Shown: positions 50,041 through 62,131, counted from the stretch's first letter. The stretch: 64,000 bases of DNA from Panorpa germanica (GCA_963678705.1 CAVMBN010000177.1:1-64000); one strand, 5' to 3'. Program-made: numbers and translations. Notes: generated by a model from the letters alone, not told the origin.

Positions 50041-51628
50041 TTGTCGAACATTATTTTACAAACCGATTACCGTTCCATGAAAAGGCAACTATCTAAAGGT
50101 TGTCCTCAGCGATCTGTAATGGGGCCTGAGCTCTGGAACATGGTATTCGACGAGAACTGTGTTTCTCACTCGAAAGGTTGTGTAGACATATGTTTTGCCA
50201 ACGATAATGTGATCCTTATCGGTGCAAATAGTACAGAAACCCTAGAAAGCCGTTCTCGACCTGCTATATATAAAATCTGTAGTTTCTTGAAGCTACAAAG
50301 CTACGAAACAAATACAGTAACAACGAATGATAAACTTGTAACACACCTTACGCGTGTCACAAGAACGAAATGAAGCTTAAACTCGGCAACTATGCCGACA
50401 CTATACAAGGGAGCATTTATGCTAATAGTTGTGTATTGTGCTTCGGCATGGTATTACAGGATCAATCTTCCAGATCTTCTATGCAAAGAACTATGTTATT
50501 GACGATGTTTGGCGTTGTTGCAGAACTGTATCTACAGAAGTGGTGCAAGTGATATTGGAGACAATTCCTTTAGATTTAAAAATCACTCATGCACTTACTC
50601 AAGTACAAATTACGCTAGAACTGAAAAAATCAAATTTTGATGATTTAAAATTAATGCGACAAATTTCGAGGATTTAAAGTTAATGCGGCTGTAGGATAAA
50701 AGTCTGGAGACGATACCAAATATATTGCCAAAGAGATGAATGCATATATGCATAGGCTCTGGCAAGACAGATGGGACTTAATACAAAAAGGAAGACCTAC
50801 GTATTGGTTTACAAGGACGTTAATATTGCTTTGCAACACAAGTGGTTCCTATCTACTATGTGTGTGATCGGCTCCTGCTACTTTAGGTAAAAAAAGTGAT
50901 TAAAAGTGAGAAATTAATTATGGAAAAAAATTAAATAAATTATATGAATACTTTTTCAAACGAAAAGTATTTAGGTTTGTTTTAAATTTGTGTTAATTTA
51001 CCCTAAACAAAGTGTTTTTACAAAAGTTTGACAGTTGGAAACCAGTGTTAAAAACGAATTTTTGATTACGCGTACACGCGGTCCTATAAACATAACCTCA
51101 AATTTGTAACTTTGATGTTTGATATAAGACAATAATAAGTGCGATAGGCAAAAAAAGTGATAATAATTAGGTTAGTGTTAGTGCTAAAACATCAAGTGGT
51201 TTAAAATTCAAGAAATCTGTAGAGATATATAAGGAAGACCTCATATAAACACTACAAATATACGGACGCCAAAAGGTTGCCGCCCACTATCAAGTAAGTC
51301 GAATAACATTAACTATAAATAATATTAAAACACAAGGATTAGTTTATATAAATGCGTGTTTTAAATAATAATGAGAGTGTATTAATTGTTATAAGTCATT
51401 AAGTGAACAATATATGCGGTTTTCTTGGAAATAGTGATTGATCGTTCATGAACATTCAATGGTAACAAACAAATGGTAAGTAAGTAGGCATAAGTACAAG
51501 TATGTATATAAGATATTTATAGAAATTCAGTGTGCCTTTGTTGATGTCCGGTGGCCAAGTGACCTTCAAAGAATTATACCGGCAAAAACCTATAGGTACG
51601 TCTACTGCGCTATGGAGAACTATTTTCA
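50041..51628 (+). repeat. Array unit U30
   Basis: Has cttacgcgtgtc as in U6, ending RTK instead of RTE, and a local insertion (gacgatgtttggcg, near 50505) that shifts the frame of the C-terminal remnant. Length 1588 bp. Spacer ggacgccaaaag is shared with U29. Confidence 0.93.
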
Positions 51629-53214
51629 TTGTCGAACATTATTTTACAAACCGATTACCGTTCCATGAAAAGGCAACTATTTAAAGGTTGTCCTCAGCGA
51701 TCTGTAATGGGGCCTGAGCTCTGGAACATGGTATTCGACGAGAACTGTGTTTCTCACTCGAAAGGTTGTGTAGACATATGTTTTGCCAACGATAATGCGA
51801 TCCTTATCGGTGCAAATAGTACAGAAACCCTAGAAAGCCGTTCTCGACCTGCTATATATAAAATCTGTAGTTTCCTGAATCTACAAAGCTAAGAAACAAA
51901 TACAGTAACAACGAATGATAAACTTGTGACACACCTTGCGCGTGTCACAAGGACGGAATGAAGCTTAAACTCGGCAACTATGCCGACACTATAAAAGGGG
52001 GAATTTATGCTAATAGTTGTGTATTGTGCTTCGGCATTGTATTACAGGATCAATCTTCCAGATCTTTTATGCAAAGAACTATGTTATTGACGATGACGCG
52101 TTGTTGCAGAACTGTATCTACAGAAGTGGTGCAAGTGATATTAGGGACAATTCCTTTAGATTTAAAAATCACTCATGCACTTACTCAAGTACAAATTACG
52201 CTAGAACTGAAAAAATCAAATTTTGATGATTTAAAATTAATGCGACAAATTTCGAGGATTTAAAGTTAATGCGGCTGTAGGATAAAAGTCTGGAGACGAT
52301 ACGAAATATATTGCCAAAGAGATGAATGCATATATGCATAAGCTCTGGCAAGACAGATGGGACTTAATACAAAAAGGAAGACCTACGTATTGGTTTACAA
52401 GGACGTTAATATTGCTTTGCAACACAAGTGGTTCCTATCTACTATGTGTGTGATCGGCTCCTGCTACTTTAGGTGAAAAAAGTGATTAAAAGTGAGAAAT
52501 TAATTATGGAAAAAAATTAAATAAATTATATGAATACTTTTTCAAACGAAAAGTATTTAAGTTTGTTTTAAATTTGTGTTAATTTACCCTAAACAAAGTG
52601 TTTTTACAAAAGTTTGACAGTTGGAAACCAGTGTTAAAAACGAATTTTTCATTACGCGTACACTTGGTCTTAAAAACATAACCTTAAATTTGTAACTTTG
52701 ATGTTTGATATAAGACATTAATAAGTGCGATAGACAAAACAAGTGATAATAATTAGGTTAGTGTTAGTGCTAAAACATCAAGTGGTTTAAAATTCAAGAA
52801 ATCTGTAGAGATATATAAGGAAGACCTCATATAAACACTACAAATATACGGAAGACAAAAAGTTGCCGCCCACTATCAAGTAAGTCGAATAACATTAACT
52901 ATAAATATTATTAAAACACAAGAATTAGTTTATATAAATGCGTGTTTTAAATAATAATGAGAGTGTATTAATTGTTATAAGTGATTAGGTGAACAATATA
53001 TGCGGTTTTCTTGGAAATAGTGATTGATCGTTCATGAACATTCAATGGTAACAAACAAATGGTAAGTAAGTAGCCATAAGTACAAGTATGTATATGAGAT
53101 ATTTATAGAAATTCAGTGTGCCTTTGTTGATGTCCGGTGGCCAAGTGACCTTCAAAGAATTAGACCGGCAAAAACCTATAGGTACGTCTACTGCGCTATG
53201 GAGAACTATTTTCA
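51629..53214 (+). repeat. Array unit U31 (mosaic)
   Basis: First half shares ctatttaaagg, aatgcgatcc, the early TAA (aaagctaag), cttgtgacac and cggcattgtatt with U7. Second half shares gatacgaaata and gacaaaacaagtg with U5. Confidence 0.93.
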
Positions 53215-54800
53215 TTGTCGAACATTATTTTACAAACCGATTACCGTTCCATGAAAAGGCAACTATTTAAAGGTTGTCCTCAGCGATCTGTAATGGGGCC
53301 TGAGCTCTGGAACATGGTATTCGATGAGAACTGTGTTTCTCACTCGAAAGGTTGTGTAGACATATGTTTTGCCAACGATAATGTGATCCTTATCGGTGCA
53401 AATAGTACAGAAACCCTAGAAAGCCGTTCTCGACCTGCTATATATAAAATCTGTAGTTTCTTGAAGCTACAAAGCTACGAAACAAATACAGTAACAACGA
53501 ATGATAAACTTGTAACACACCTTGCGCGTGTCACAAGGACGGAATGAAGCTTAAACTCGGCAACTATGCCGACACTATACAAGGGGGCATTTATGCTAAT
53601 AGTTGTGTATTGTGCTTCGGCATGGTATTATAGGATCAATCTTCCAGATCTCCTATGCAAAGAACTATGTTATTGACGATGACGCGTTGTTGCAGAACTG
53701 TATCTACAGAACTGGTGCAAATGATATTGGGGACAATTCCTTTAGATTTAAAAATCACTCATGCACTTACTCAAGTACAAATTACGCTAGAACTGAAAAT
53801 ATCAAATTTTGATGATTTAAAATTAATGCGACAAATTTCGAGGATTTAAAGTTAATGCGGCTGTAGGATAAAAGTCTGGAGACGATACCAAATATATTGC
53901 CAAATAGATGAATGCATAAATGCATAAGCTCTGGCAAGACAGATGGGACTTAATACAAAAAGGAAGACCTACGTATTGGTTTACAAGGACGTTAATATTG
54001 CTTTGCAACACAAGTGGTTCCTATCTACTATGTGTGTGATCGGCTCCTGCTACTTTAGGTGAAAAAAGTGATTAAAAGTGAGAAATTAATTATGGAAAAA
54101 AATTAAATAAATTATATAAATACTTTTTCAAACAAAAAGTATTTAAGTTTTTTTTAAATTTGTGTTAATTTACCCTAAACAAAGTGTTTTTACAAAAGTT
54201 TGACAGTTGGAAACCAGTGTTAAAAACGAATTTTTCATTACGCGTACATGCGGTCTTATAAACATAACCTCAAATTTGTAACTTTGATGTTTGATATAAG
54301 ACATTAATAAGTGCGATAGACAAAAAAAGTGATAATAATTAGGTTAGTGTTAGTGCTAAAACATCAAGTGGTTTAAAATTTAAGAAATCTGTAGAGATAT
54401 ATAAGGAAGACCTCATATAAACACTACAAATATACGGAAGACAAAAGGTTGCCGCCCACTATCAAGTAAGTCGAATAACATTAACTATAAATAATATTAA
54501 AACACAAGAATTAGTTTATATAAATGCGTGTTTTAAATAATAATGAGAGTGTATTAATTGTTATAAGTGATTAAGTGAACAATATATGCGGTTTTCTTGG
54601 AAATAGTGATTGATCGTTCATGAACATTCAATGGTAACAAACAAATGGTAAGTAAGTAGGCATAAGTACAAGTATGTATATGAAATATTTATAGAAATTC
54701 AGTGTGCCTTTGTTGATGTCCGGTGGCCAAGTGACCTTCAAAGAATTAGACCGGCAAAAACCTATAGGTACGTCTACTGCGCTATGGAGAACTATTTTTA
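53215..54800 (+). repeat. Array unit U32
   Basis: ctatttaaagg, ttcgatgag, agatctcctatg and gaactggtgcaaatg. Spacer has the aagttttttttaaat change. First unit of the two-unit block repeated at 3172 bp. Confidence 0.93.
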
Positions 54801-56386
54801 TTGTCGAACATTATTTTACAAACCGATTACCGTTCCATGAAAAGGCAACTATATAAAGGTTGTCTTGAGCGATCTGTAATGGGGCCTGAGCTCTGGAACA
54901 TGGTATTCGACGAGAACTGTGTTTCTCACTCGAAAGGTTGTGTAGACATATGTTCTGCCAACGATAATGTGATCCTTATCGGTGCAAATAGTACAGAAAC
55001 CCTAGAAAGCCGTTCTCGACCTGCTATATATAAAATCTGTAGTTTCTTGAAGCTACAAAGCTACGAAACAAATACAGTAACAACGAATGATAAACTTGTA
55101 ACACACCCTGCGCGTGTCACAAGGACGGAATGAAGCTTAAACTCGGCAACTTTGCCGACACTATACAAGGGGCCATTTATGCTAATAGTTGTGTATTGTG
55201 CTTCGGCATGGTATTACAGGATCAATCTTCCAGATCTTCCATGCAAAGAACTATATTATTGACGATGACGCGTTGTTGCAGAACTGTATCTACAGAAGTG
55301 GTGCAAGTGATATTGGGGACAATTCCTTTAGATTTAAAAATCACTCATGCAATTACTCAAGTACAAATTACGCTAGAACTGAAAAAATCAAATTTTGATG
55401 ATTTAAAATTAATGCGACAAACTTCGAGGATTTAAAGTTAATGCGGCTGTAGGATAAAAGTCTGGAGACGATACCAAATATATTGCCAAAGAGATGAATG
55501 CATATATGCATAAGCTCTGGAAAGACAGATGGGACTTAATACAAAAAGGAAGACCTACGTATTGGTTTACAAAGACGTTAATATTGCTTTGCAACACAAG
55601 TGGTTCCTATCTACTATGTGTGTGATCGGCTCCTGCTACTTTAGGCGAAAAAAGTGATTAAAAGTGAGAAATTAATAATGGAAAAAAATTTAATAAATTA
55701 TATGAATACTTTTTCAAACGAAAAGTATTTAAGTTTGTTTTAAATTTGTGTTAATTTACCCTAAACAAAGTGTTTTTACAAAAGTTTGACAGTTGGAAAC
55801 CAGTGTTAAAAACGAATTTTTCATGACGCGTACACGCGGTCTTATAAACTTAACTTCTAATTTGTAACTTTGATGTTTGATATAAGACATTATTAAGTGC
55901 GATAGACAAAAAAAGTGATAATAATTAGGTTAGTGTTAGTGCTAAAACATCAAGTGGTTTAAAATTCAAGAAATCTGTAGAGATATATAAGGAAGACCTC
56001 ATATAAACACTACAAATATACGGAAGACAAAAAGTTGCCGCCCACTTTTAAGTAAGTCGAATAACATTAACTATAAATATTATTAAAACACAAGAATTAG
56101 TTTATATAAATGCGTGTTTTAAATAATAATGAGAGTGTATTAATTGTTATAAGTGATTAGGTGAACAATATATGCGGTTTTCTTGGAAATAGTGATTGAT
56201 CGTTCATGAACATTCAATGGTAACAAACAAATGGTAAGTAAGTAGCCATAAGTACAAGTATGTATATGAGATATTTATAGAAATTCAGTGTGCCTTTGTT
56301 GATGTCCGGTGGCCAAGTGACCTTCAAAGAATTAGACCGGCAAAAACCTATAGGTACGTCTACTGCGCTATGGAGAACTATTTTCA
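54801..56386 (+). repeat. Array unit U33
   Basis: CLERS and SAND type with ggggccattt, tgcaattactc, gacaaacttcg and ctctggaaagac. Private actatataaagg and aactttgcc. Confidence 0.93.
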
Positions 56387-57972
56387 TTGTCGAACATTAT
56401 TTTACAAACCGATTACCGTTCCATGAAAAGGCAACTATTTAAAGGTTGTCCTCAGCGATCTGTAATGGGGCCTGAGCTCTGGAACATGGTATTCGATGAG
56501 AACTGTGTTTCTCACTCGAAAGGTTGTGTAGACATATGTTTTGCCAACGATAATGTGATCCTTATCGGTGCAAATAGTACAGAAACCCTAGAAAGCCGTT
56601 CTCGACCTGCTATATATAAAATCTGTAGTTTCTTGAAGCTACAAAGCTACGAAACAAATACAGTAACAACGAATGATAAACTTGTAACACACCTTGCGCG
56701 TGTCACAAGGACGGAATGAAGCTTAAACTCGGCAACTATGCCGACACTATACAAGGGGGCATTTATGCTAATAGTTGTGTATTGTGCTTCGGCATGGTAT
56801 TATAGGATCAATCTTCCAGATCTCCTATGCAAAGAACTATGTTATTGACGATGACGCGTTGTTGCAGAACTGTATCTACAGAACTGGTGCAAATGATATT
56901 GGGGACAATTCCTTTAGATTTAAAAATCACTCATGCACTTACTCAAGTACAAATTACGCTAGAACTGAAAAAATCAAATTTTGATGATTTAAAATTAATG
57001 CGACAAATTTCGAGGATTTAAAGTTAATGCGGCTGTAGGATAAAAGTCTGGAGACGATACCAAATATATTGCCAAAGAGATGAATGCATAAATGCATAAG
57101 CTCTGGCAAGACAGATGGGACTTAATACAAAAAGGAAGACCTACGTATTGGTTTACAAGGACGTTAATATTGCTTTGCAACACAAGTGGTTCCTATCTAC
57201 TATGTGTGTGATCGGCTCCTGCTACTTTAGGTGAAAAAAGTGATTAAAAGTGAGAAATTAATTATGGAAAAAAATTAAATAAATTATATAATTACTTTTT
57301 CAAACAAAAAGTATTTAAGTTTTTTTTAAATTTGTGTTAATTTACCCTAAACAAAGTGTTTTTACAAAAGTTTGACAGTTGGAAACCAGTGTTAAAAACG
57401 AATTTTTCATTACGCGTACATGCGGTCTTATAAACATAACCTCAAATTTGTAACTTTGATGTTTGATATAAGACATTAATAAGTGCGATAGACAAAAAAA
57501 GTGATAATAATTAGGTTAGTGTTAGTGCTAAAACATCAAGTGGTTTAAAATTTAAGAAATCTGTAGAGATATATAAGGAAGACCTCATATAAACACTACA
57601 AATATACGGAAGACAAAAGGTTGCCGCCCACTATCAAGTAAGTCGAATAACATTAACTATAAATAATATTAAAACACAAGAATTAGTTTATATAAATGCG
57701 TGTTTTAAATAATAATGAGAGTGTATTAATTGTTATAAGTGATTAAGTGAACAATATATGCGGTTTTCTTGGAAATAGTGATTGATCGTTCATGAACATT
57801 CAATGGTTACAAACAAATGGTAAGTAAGTAGGCATAAGTACAAGTATGTATATGAAATATATATAGAAATTCAGTGTGCCTTTGTTGATGTCCGGTGGCC
57901 AAGTGACCTTCAAAGAATTAGACCGGCAAAAACCTATAGGTACGTCTACTGCGCTATGGAGAACTATTTTTA
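56387..57972 (+). repeat. Array unit U34
   Basis: Copy of U32 at 3172 bp, with the same agatctcctatg and gaactggtgcaaatg. Differs at tataattactt in the spacer. Confidence 0.93.
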
Positions 57973-59558
57973 TTGTCGAACATTATTTTACAAACCGATT
58001 ACTGTTCCATGAAAAGGCAACTATCTAAAGGTTGTCTTGAGCGATCTGTAATGGGGCCTGAGCTCTGGAACATGGTATTCGACGAGAACTGTGTTTCTCA
58101 CTCGAAAGGTTGTGTAGACATATGTTCTGCCAACGATAATGTGATCCTTATCGGTGCAAATAGTACAGAAACCCTAGAAAGCCGTTCTCGACCTGCTATA
58201 TATAAAATCTGTAGTTTCTTGAAGCTACAAAGCTACGAAACAAATACAGTAACAACGAATGATAAACTTGTAACATACCCTGCGCGTGTCACAAGGACGG
58301 AATGAAGCTTAAACTCGGCAACTATGCCGACACTATACAAGGGGCCATTTATGCTAATAGTTGTGTATTGTGCTTCGGCATGGTATTACAGGATCAATCT
58401 TCCAGATCTTCCATGCAAAGAACTATATTATTGACGATGACGCGTTGTTGCAGAACTGTATCTACAGAAGTGGTGCAAGTGATATTGGGGACAATTCCTT
58501 TAGATTTAAAAATCACTCATGCAATTACTCAAGTACAAATTACGCTAGAACTGAAAAAATCAAATTTTGATGATTTAAAATTAATGCGACAAACTTCGAG
58601 GATTTAAAGTTAATGCGGCTGTAGGATAAAAGTCTGGAGACGATACCAAATATATTGCCAAAGAGATGAATGCATATATGCATAAGCTCTGGAAAGACAG
58701 ATGGGACTTAATACAAAAAGGAAGACCTACGTATTGGTTTACAAAGACGTTAATATTGCTTTGCAACACAAGTGGTTCCTATCTACTATGTGTGTGATCG
58801 GCTCCTGCTACTTTAGGCGAAAAAAGTGATTAAAAGTGAGAAATTAATAATGGAAAAAAATTTAATAAATTATATGAATACTTTTTCAAACGAAAAGTAT
58901 TTAAGTTTGTTTTAAATTTGTGTTAATTTACCCTAAACAAAGTGTTTTTACAAAAGTTTGACAGTTGGAAACCAGTGTTAAAAACGAATTTTTCATGACG
59001 CGTACACGCGGTCTTATAAACTTAACCTAAAATTTGTAACTTTGATGTTTGATATAAGACATTATTAAGTGCGATAGACAAAAAAAGTGATAATAATTAG
59101 GTTAGTGTTAGTGCTAAAACATCAAGTGGTTTAAAATTCAAGAAATCTGTAGAGATATATAAGGAAGACCTCATATAAACACTACAAATATACGGAAGAC
59201 AAAAAGTTGCCGCCCACTATCAAGTAAGTCGAATAACATTAACTATAAATATTATTAAAACACAAGAATTAGTTTATATAAATGCGTGTTTTAAATAATA
59301 ATAAGAGTGTATTAATTGTTATAAGTGATTAAGTGAACAATATATGCGGTTTTCTTGGAAATAGTGATTGATTGTTCATGAACATTCAATAATAACAAAC
59401 AAATAGTAAGTAAGTAGGCATAAGTACAAGTATGTATATGAGATATTTATAGAAATTCAGTGTGCCTTTGTTGATGTCCGGTGGCCAAGTGACCTTCAAA
59501 GATTTAGACCGGCAAAAACCTATAGGTACGTCTACTGCGCTATGGAGAACTATTTTCA
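57973..59558 (+). repeat. Array unit U35
   Basis: Copy of U33 at 3172 bp. Private gattactgttcc and aacataccc. Confidence 0.93.
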
Positions 59559-60439
59559 TTGTCGAACATTATTTTACAAACCGATTACCGTTCCATGAAA
59601 AGGCAACTATCTAAAGGTTGTCCTCAGCGATCTGTAATGGGACCTGAGCTCTGGAACATGGTATTCGATGAAAACTGTGTTTCTCACTCGAAAGGTTGTG
59701 TAGACATATGTTTTGCCAACGATAATGTGATCCTTATCGGTGCAAATAGTACAGAAACCCTAGAAAGCCGTTCTCGACCTGCTATATTTAAAATCTGTAG
59801 TTTCTTGAAGCTACAAAGCTACAAAACAAATACAGTAACAACGAATGATAAACTTGTAACACACCTTGCGCGTGTCACAAGGACGGAATGAAGCTTAAAT
59901 TTGGCAACTATTCTGACACTATACAAGGGGGCATTTATGCTAATAGTTGTGTATTGTGCTTCGGCATGGTATTACAGGATCAATCTTCCAGATCTTCCAT
60001 GCAAAGAACTATATTATTGACGATGACGCGTTGTTGCAGAACTGTATCTACAGAAGTGGTGCAAGTGATATTGGGGACAATTCCTTTAGATTTAAAAATC
60101 ACTCATGCACTTACTTAAGTACAAATTACGCTAGAACTGAAAAAATAAAATTTTGATGATTTAAAATTAATGCGACAAATTTCGAGGATTTAAAGTTAAT
60201 GCGGCTGTAGGATAAAAGTCTGGAGAGGATACCAAATATATTGCCAAAGAGATGAATGCATATATGCATAAGCTCTGGCAAGACAGATGGGACTTAATAC
60301 AAAAAGGAAGACCTACGTATTGGTTTACAAGGACGTTAATATTGCTTTGCAACACAAGTGGTTCCTATCTACTATGTGTGTGATCGGCTCCTGCTACTTT
60401 AGGCGAAAAAAGTGATTAAAAGTGAGAAATTAATTATGG
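59559..60439 (+). repeat. Array unit U36 (right-truncated)
   Basis: Last copy of the homogeneous array. Has gggacctgag, gatgaaaac, ctatatttaaaa, ctacaaaac and gcaactattctg. It ends within the spacer after aattatgga, where the unique island begins. Confidence 0.93.
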
Positions 60440-60976
60440 AACTTCTTTCGAAGTTGGGACTTGTACGAATATCTAGCGTTACCACGCACGACAAATCAAT
60501 CTTAGTCTATTAAAACATCTACAGCACTTGAAAAGCCACGTTATGTTATATTAGGGTTATAAAGAGAAGGTAAAGACGATATTACAAAGGATATGAGTAA
60601 ATTTCACACTTGTACCTTAAGAAACGTAAAACTATACTTAAATTCTGATGTGTACCCCTATGATAATCTTAATCTTGATAATGATTATAATAAGTATGCA
60701 ATAGCATATGAAATGTATGCTAATTTCCAAAAATCATACTATGATAAAGAGCCGAATCCCATGTTAAATTTAAAGAATTTTAAAGAAAATGCACCTTTAA
60801 TAGTAATAGATTGTTCAAAACAGAAAGAATTTCTAAAACCTGCTCCAGTTGATATAAGGCTTGAATTAGAAACATCTGAAAATATTGTAGACTACGTTCA
60901 TGCTTATTGTTTAATATTACATGACCGGATTGTTGAGTATAAACCATTATCTGGAATTGTTAATAAAATTACATAA
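60440..60976 (+). pseudogene. F54H12.2-like protein remnant (C-terminal part)
   Basis: One frame runs from the array junction to a TAA at 60974-60976, interrupted by TAG at 60503-60505 and TAA at 60560-60562. The last part, from ATG 60593, is open for 127 codons. Recognisable pieces are RSWDLYEYLALP, STALEKPRYVI, NVKLYLNSDVYPYDNLNLD, LIVIDCSKQ and HAYCLILHDRIVEY. I recognise this as the family that automated annotation of invertebrate genomes calls F54H12.2-like. I believe these occur in virus-like or self-replicating mobile DNA, but am not certain of the role (a structural protein is possible). The N-terminal part is missing at the junction. The early stops make function doubtful, although translation of the 127-codon tail cannot be excluded. 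Confidence 0.65.
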
Positions 60977-61039
60977 CCATTATAAATAATGATTAATATC
61001 TTTAAAGTCATTAAAGAGTAACCATCTCATAACCAAATA

Positions 61040-61416
61040 ATGGATTATAAATTTTTAAATGATTATGAACAAGTTTCGAAAACGATTTCAAAAGTTGGAG
61101 CTGTTCTAAAAAAAAATACAAAGAAAGTGAGTGTTTACTAGAAAATCTTACGGACGATGAGTTGCATTTACTACCAATAGAGTTCTTTTTGCATTATATA
61201 ATGTTTTCCACCGATATTGAACAAAACTGGAACCGGCTTCCAATACATTTAAAAGAAGATCACTATATGCAGGAGCGTCGGTTATGCTACAAACATTATA
61301 ACAAAGGAAGAATACAAAGAGATGGACCTCCATGTCAAATAAGAAACTGTTGTGATTGTAATTTTAATTTATATTATGATTCTAATGGAAATAGTTATAC
61401 CTTAATAAATAAATAA
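61040..61416 (+). pseudogene. Frameshifted ORF with a Cys-rich end, unknown function
   Basis: ATG at 61040 opens a frame of 33 codons that runs into an A9 run (61108-61116) and stops at 61139-61141. Another frame continues directly from the A run to TAA 61414-61416, so one lost or gained A would join them into about 125 codons. The second part holds NLTDDELHLLPIEFF and a late CQIRNCCDC cluster that could bind a metal. I do not recognise the family with confidence. The layout (small non-structural-type protein with a Cys-rich tail) recalls small proteins of insect parvo-like viruses, which is a weak guess. It could also be intact with a sequencing error in the homopolymer, or use slippage at the A run. 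Confidence 0.45.
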
Positions 61417-61425
61417 ATAAATAAA
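61404..61425 (+). terminator. Tandem AATAAA signals
   Basis: Five overlapping AATAAA hexamers overlap the stop codon of the preceding ORF, a likely polyadenylation region for the plus-strand genes. The 250 bp that follow (61426-61678) are AT-rich with no gene seen. Confidence 0.5.
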
Positions 61426-61633
61426 AGAATTATATACATTTTAAATTTTTATATATTATAAATTAAGTAATTACAATAGTTTTGATATTTCTTCTAATAT
61501 ATACGACATGTTTGAAATTATTATCATTTTTAATAATATATCATTTTAGTACAATTTAATCCTATTTTGATTGAATACATATCTTCCTTTAATAATATAG
61601 GTACTTCATTTCACAATTGTTTTTAAAAGTTCA

Positions 61634-61639
61634 TTTATT
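61634..61639 (-). terminator. AATAAA signal for the minus-strand gene
   Basis: TTTATT on the + strand, 40 bp past the stop of the acidic ORF. The plus- and minus-strand genes therefore converge on a short AT-rich intergenic region with signals for both. Confidence 0.35.
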
Positions 61640-61678
61640 TATATAATTTTACATAAAAAATATGCATTAATCACTATG

Positions 61679-62068
61679 TTATACTTTTACAATTTCGTCA
61701 TCAGAGTCTAACACCTCTACAATTTCATCATCAGAGTCTAACACCTCTACAATTTCATCGTCAGAGTCTAATATTTCAATAACTTCACTATCACTCTCTA
61801 ATAATTCTATGATTTCCACATCAGAGTCTTCTTCCTGTATTTCAATTTCTTCGTGACCTATTATTATTTCATCAGCATAACTCTCTATAATTTTCTCGTA
61901 TGTCTTCTTTTCTTCTTTATCCGTCATATCCTCTGAATCACAGTCATCTATATCAAAATCGTCAGTTATATCCTGAACATAATATCTATCTTCACTGTCA
62001 ATGCCGACGCGTATATCCCCCGAATCCAATAACCATGTTACGCCTGGAATATTCTTAAATCCGTTCAT
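61679..62068 (-). CDS. Acidic protein with tandem SUMO-interaction-like motifs, 129 aa
   Basis: ATG at 62068 with in-frame TAG and TAA just upstream, so the start is well fixed. Residues 1-45 contain a small ordered-looking part (TWLLDSGDIR, RYYVQDI). Residues 35-90 are rich in Asp and Glu. From residue 84 to the C-terminus a 10-residue repeat gives a hydrophobic core followed by acidic and Ser residues: VEIIELLESDSE, VIEILDSDDE, IVEVLDSDDE twice, and a final IVKV. This is the form of SUMO-interacting motifs (hydrophobic xVIxV-type core next to acidic or phosphorylatable Ser), four or five in a row. No RING or other catalytic domain is present. Function is unknown. A poly-SUMO or nuclear-body binding protein of a mobile or viral element is an inference. 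The ORF is intact, unlike its neighbours. Confidence 0.6.
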   Translation of the reverse strand: MNGFKNIPGVTWLLDSGDIRVGIDSEDRYYVQDITDDFDIDDCDSEDMTDKEEKKTYEKIIESYADEIIIGHEEIEIQEEDSDVEIIELLESDSEVIEILDSDDEIVEVLDSDDEIVEVLDSDDEIVKV

Positions 62069-62105
62069 ACTATTAAACTTTAGCTTGCACTAAGAAAATA
62101 TTACT

Positions 62106-62117
62106 CTGTAATTACAG
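62106..62117. promoter_or_regulatory. 12-bp palindrome upstream of the acidic ORF
   Basis: CTGTAATTACAG is a perfect palindrome with a TAATTA core, about 40 bp upstream of the minus-strand ATG. It could bind a dimeric or homeodomain-type factor. Function unproven. Confidence 0.3.
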
Positions 62118-62131
62118 CTCAACATCATCTC

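Larger units (their letters stand above)
53215..56386 (+). repeat. Higher-order block D1, 3172-bp period
   Basis: Two-unit block (U32 and U33) with many rare variants, copied directly downstream. Confidence 0.87.
56387..59558 (+). repeat. Higher-order block D2, 3172-bp period
   Basis: Units U34 and U35, the second copy of the block starting at 53215. Both blocks share agatctcctatg, gaactggtgcaaatg and ctctggaaagac. Confidence 0.87.
50008..60439 (+). repeat. Tandem array, right block (end of U29, U30-U36)
   Basis: The array resumes at the second copy of the GTACG target duplication, exactly in register: 45304 to 50041 minus the 3152-bp insertion gives 1585 bp. Seven further unit starts follow at 50041, 51629, 53215, 54801, 56387, 57973 and 59559. 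The last unit stops in its spacer at about 60439, where unrelated sequence begins. Confidence 0.97.

Noticed and set aside
1..60439. CRISPR array or ordinary gene family
   Set aside because: The repeat is 1.6 kb with no unique spacers, eukaryotic TE content and no Cas genes. The coding parts are dead.
61148..61333. Minus-strand ORF opposite the Cys-rich ORF
   Set aside because: A shadow of the plus-strand frame, which has the better coding features.
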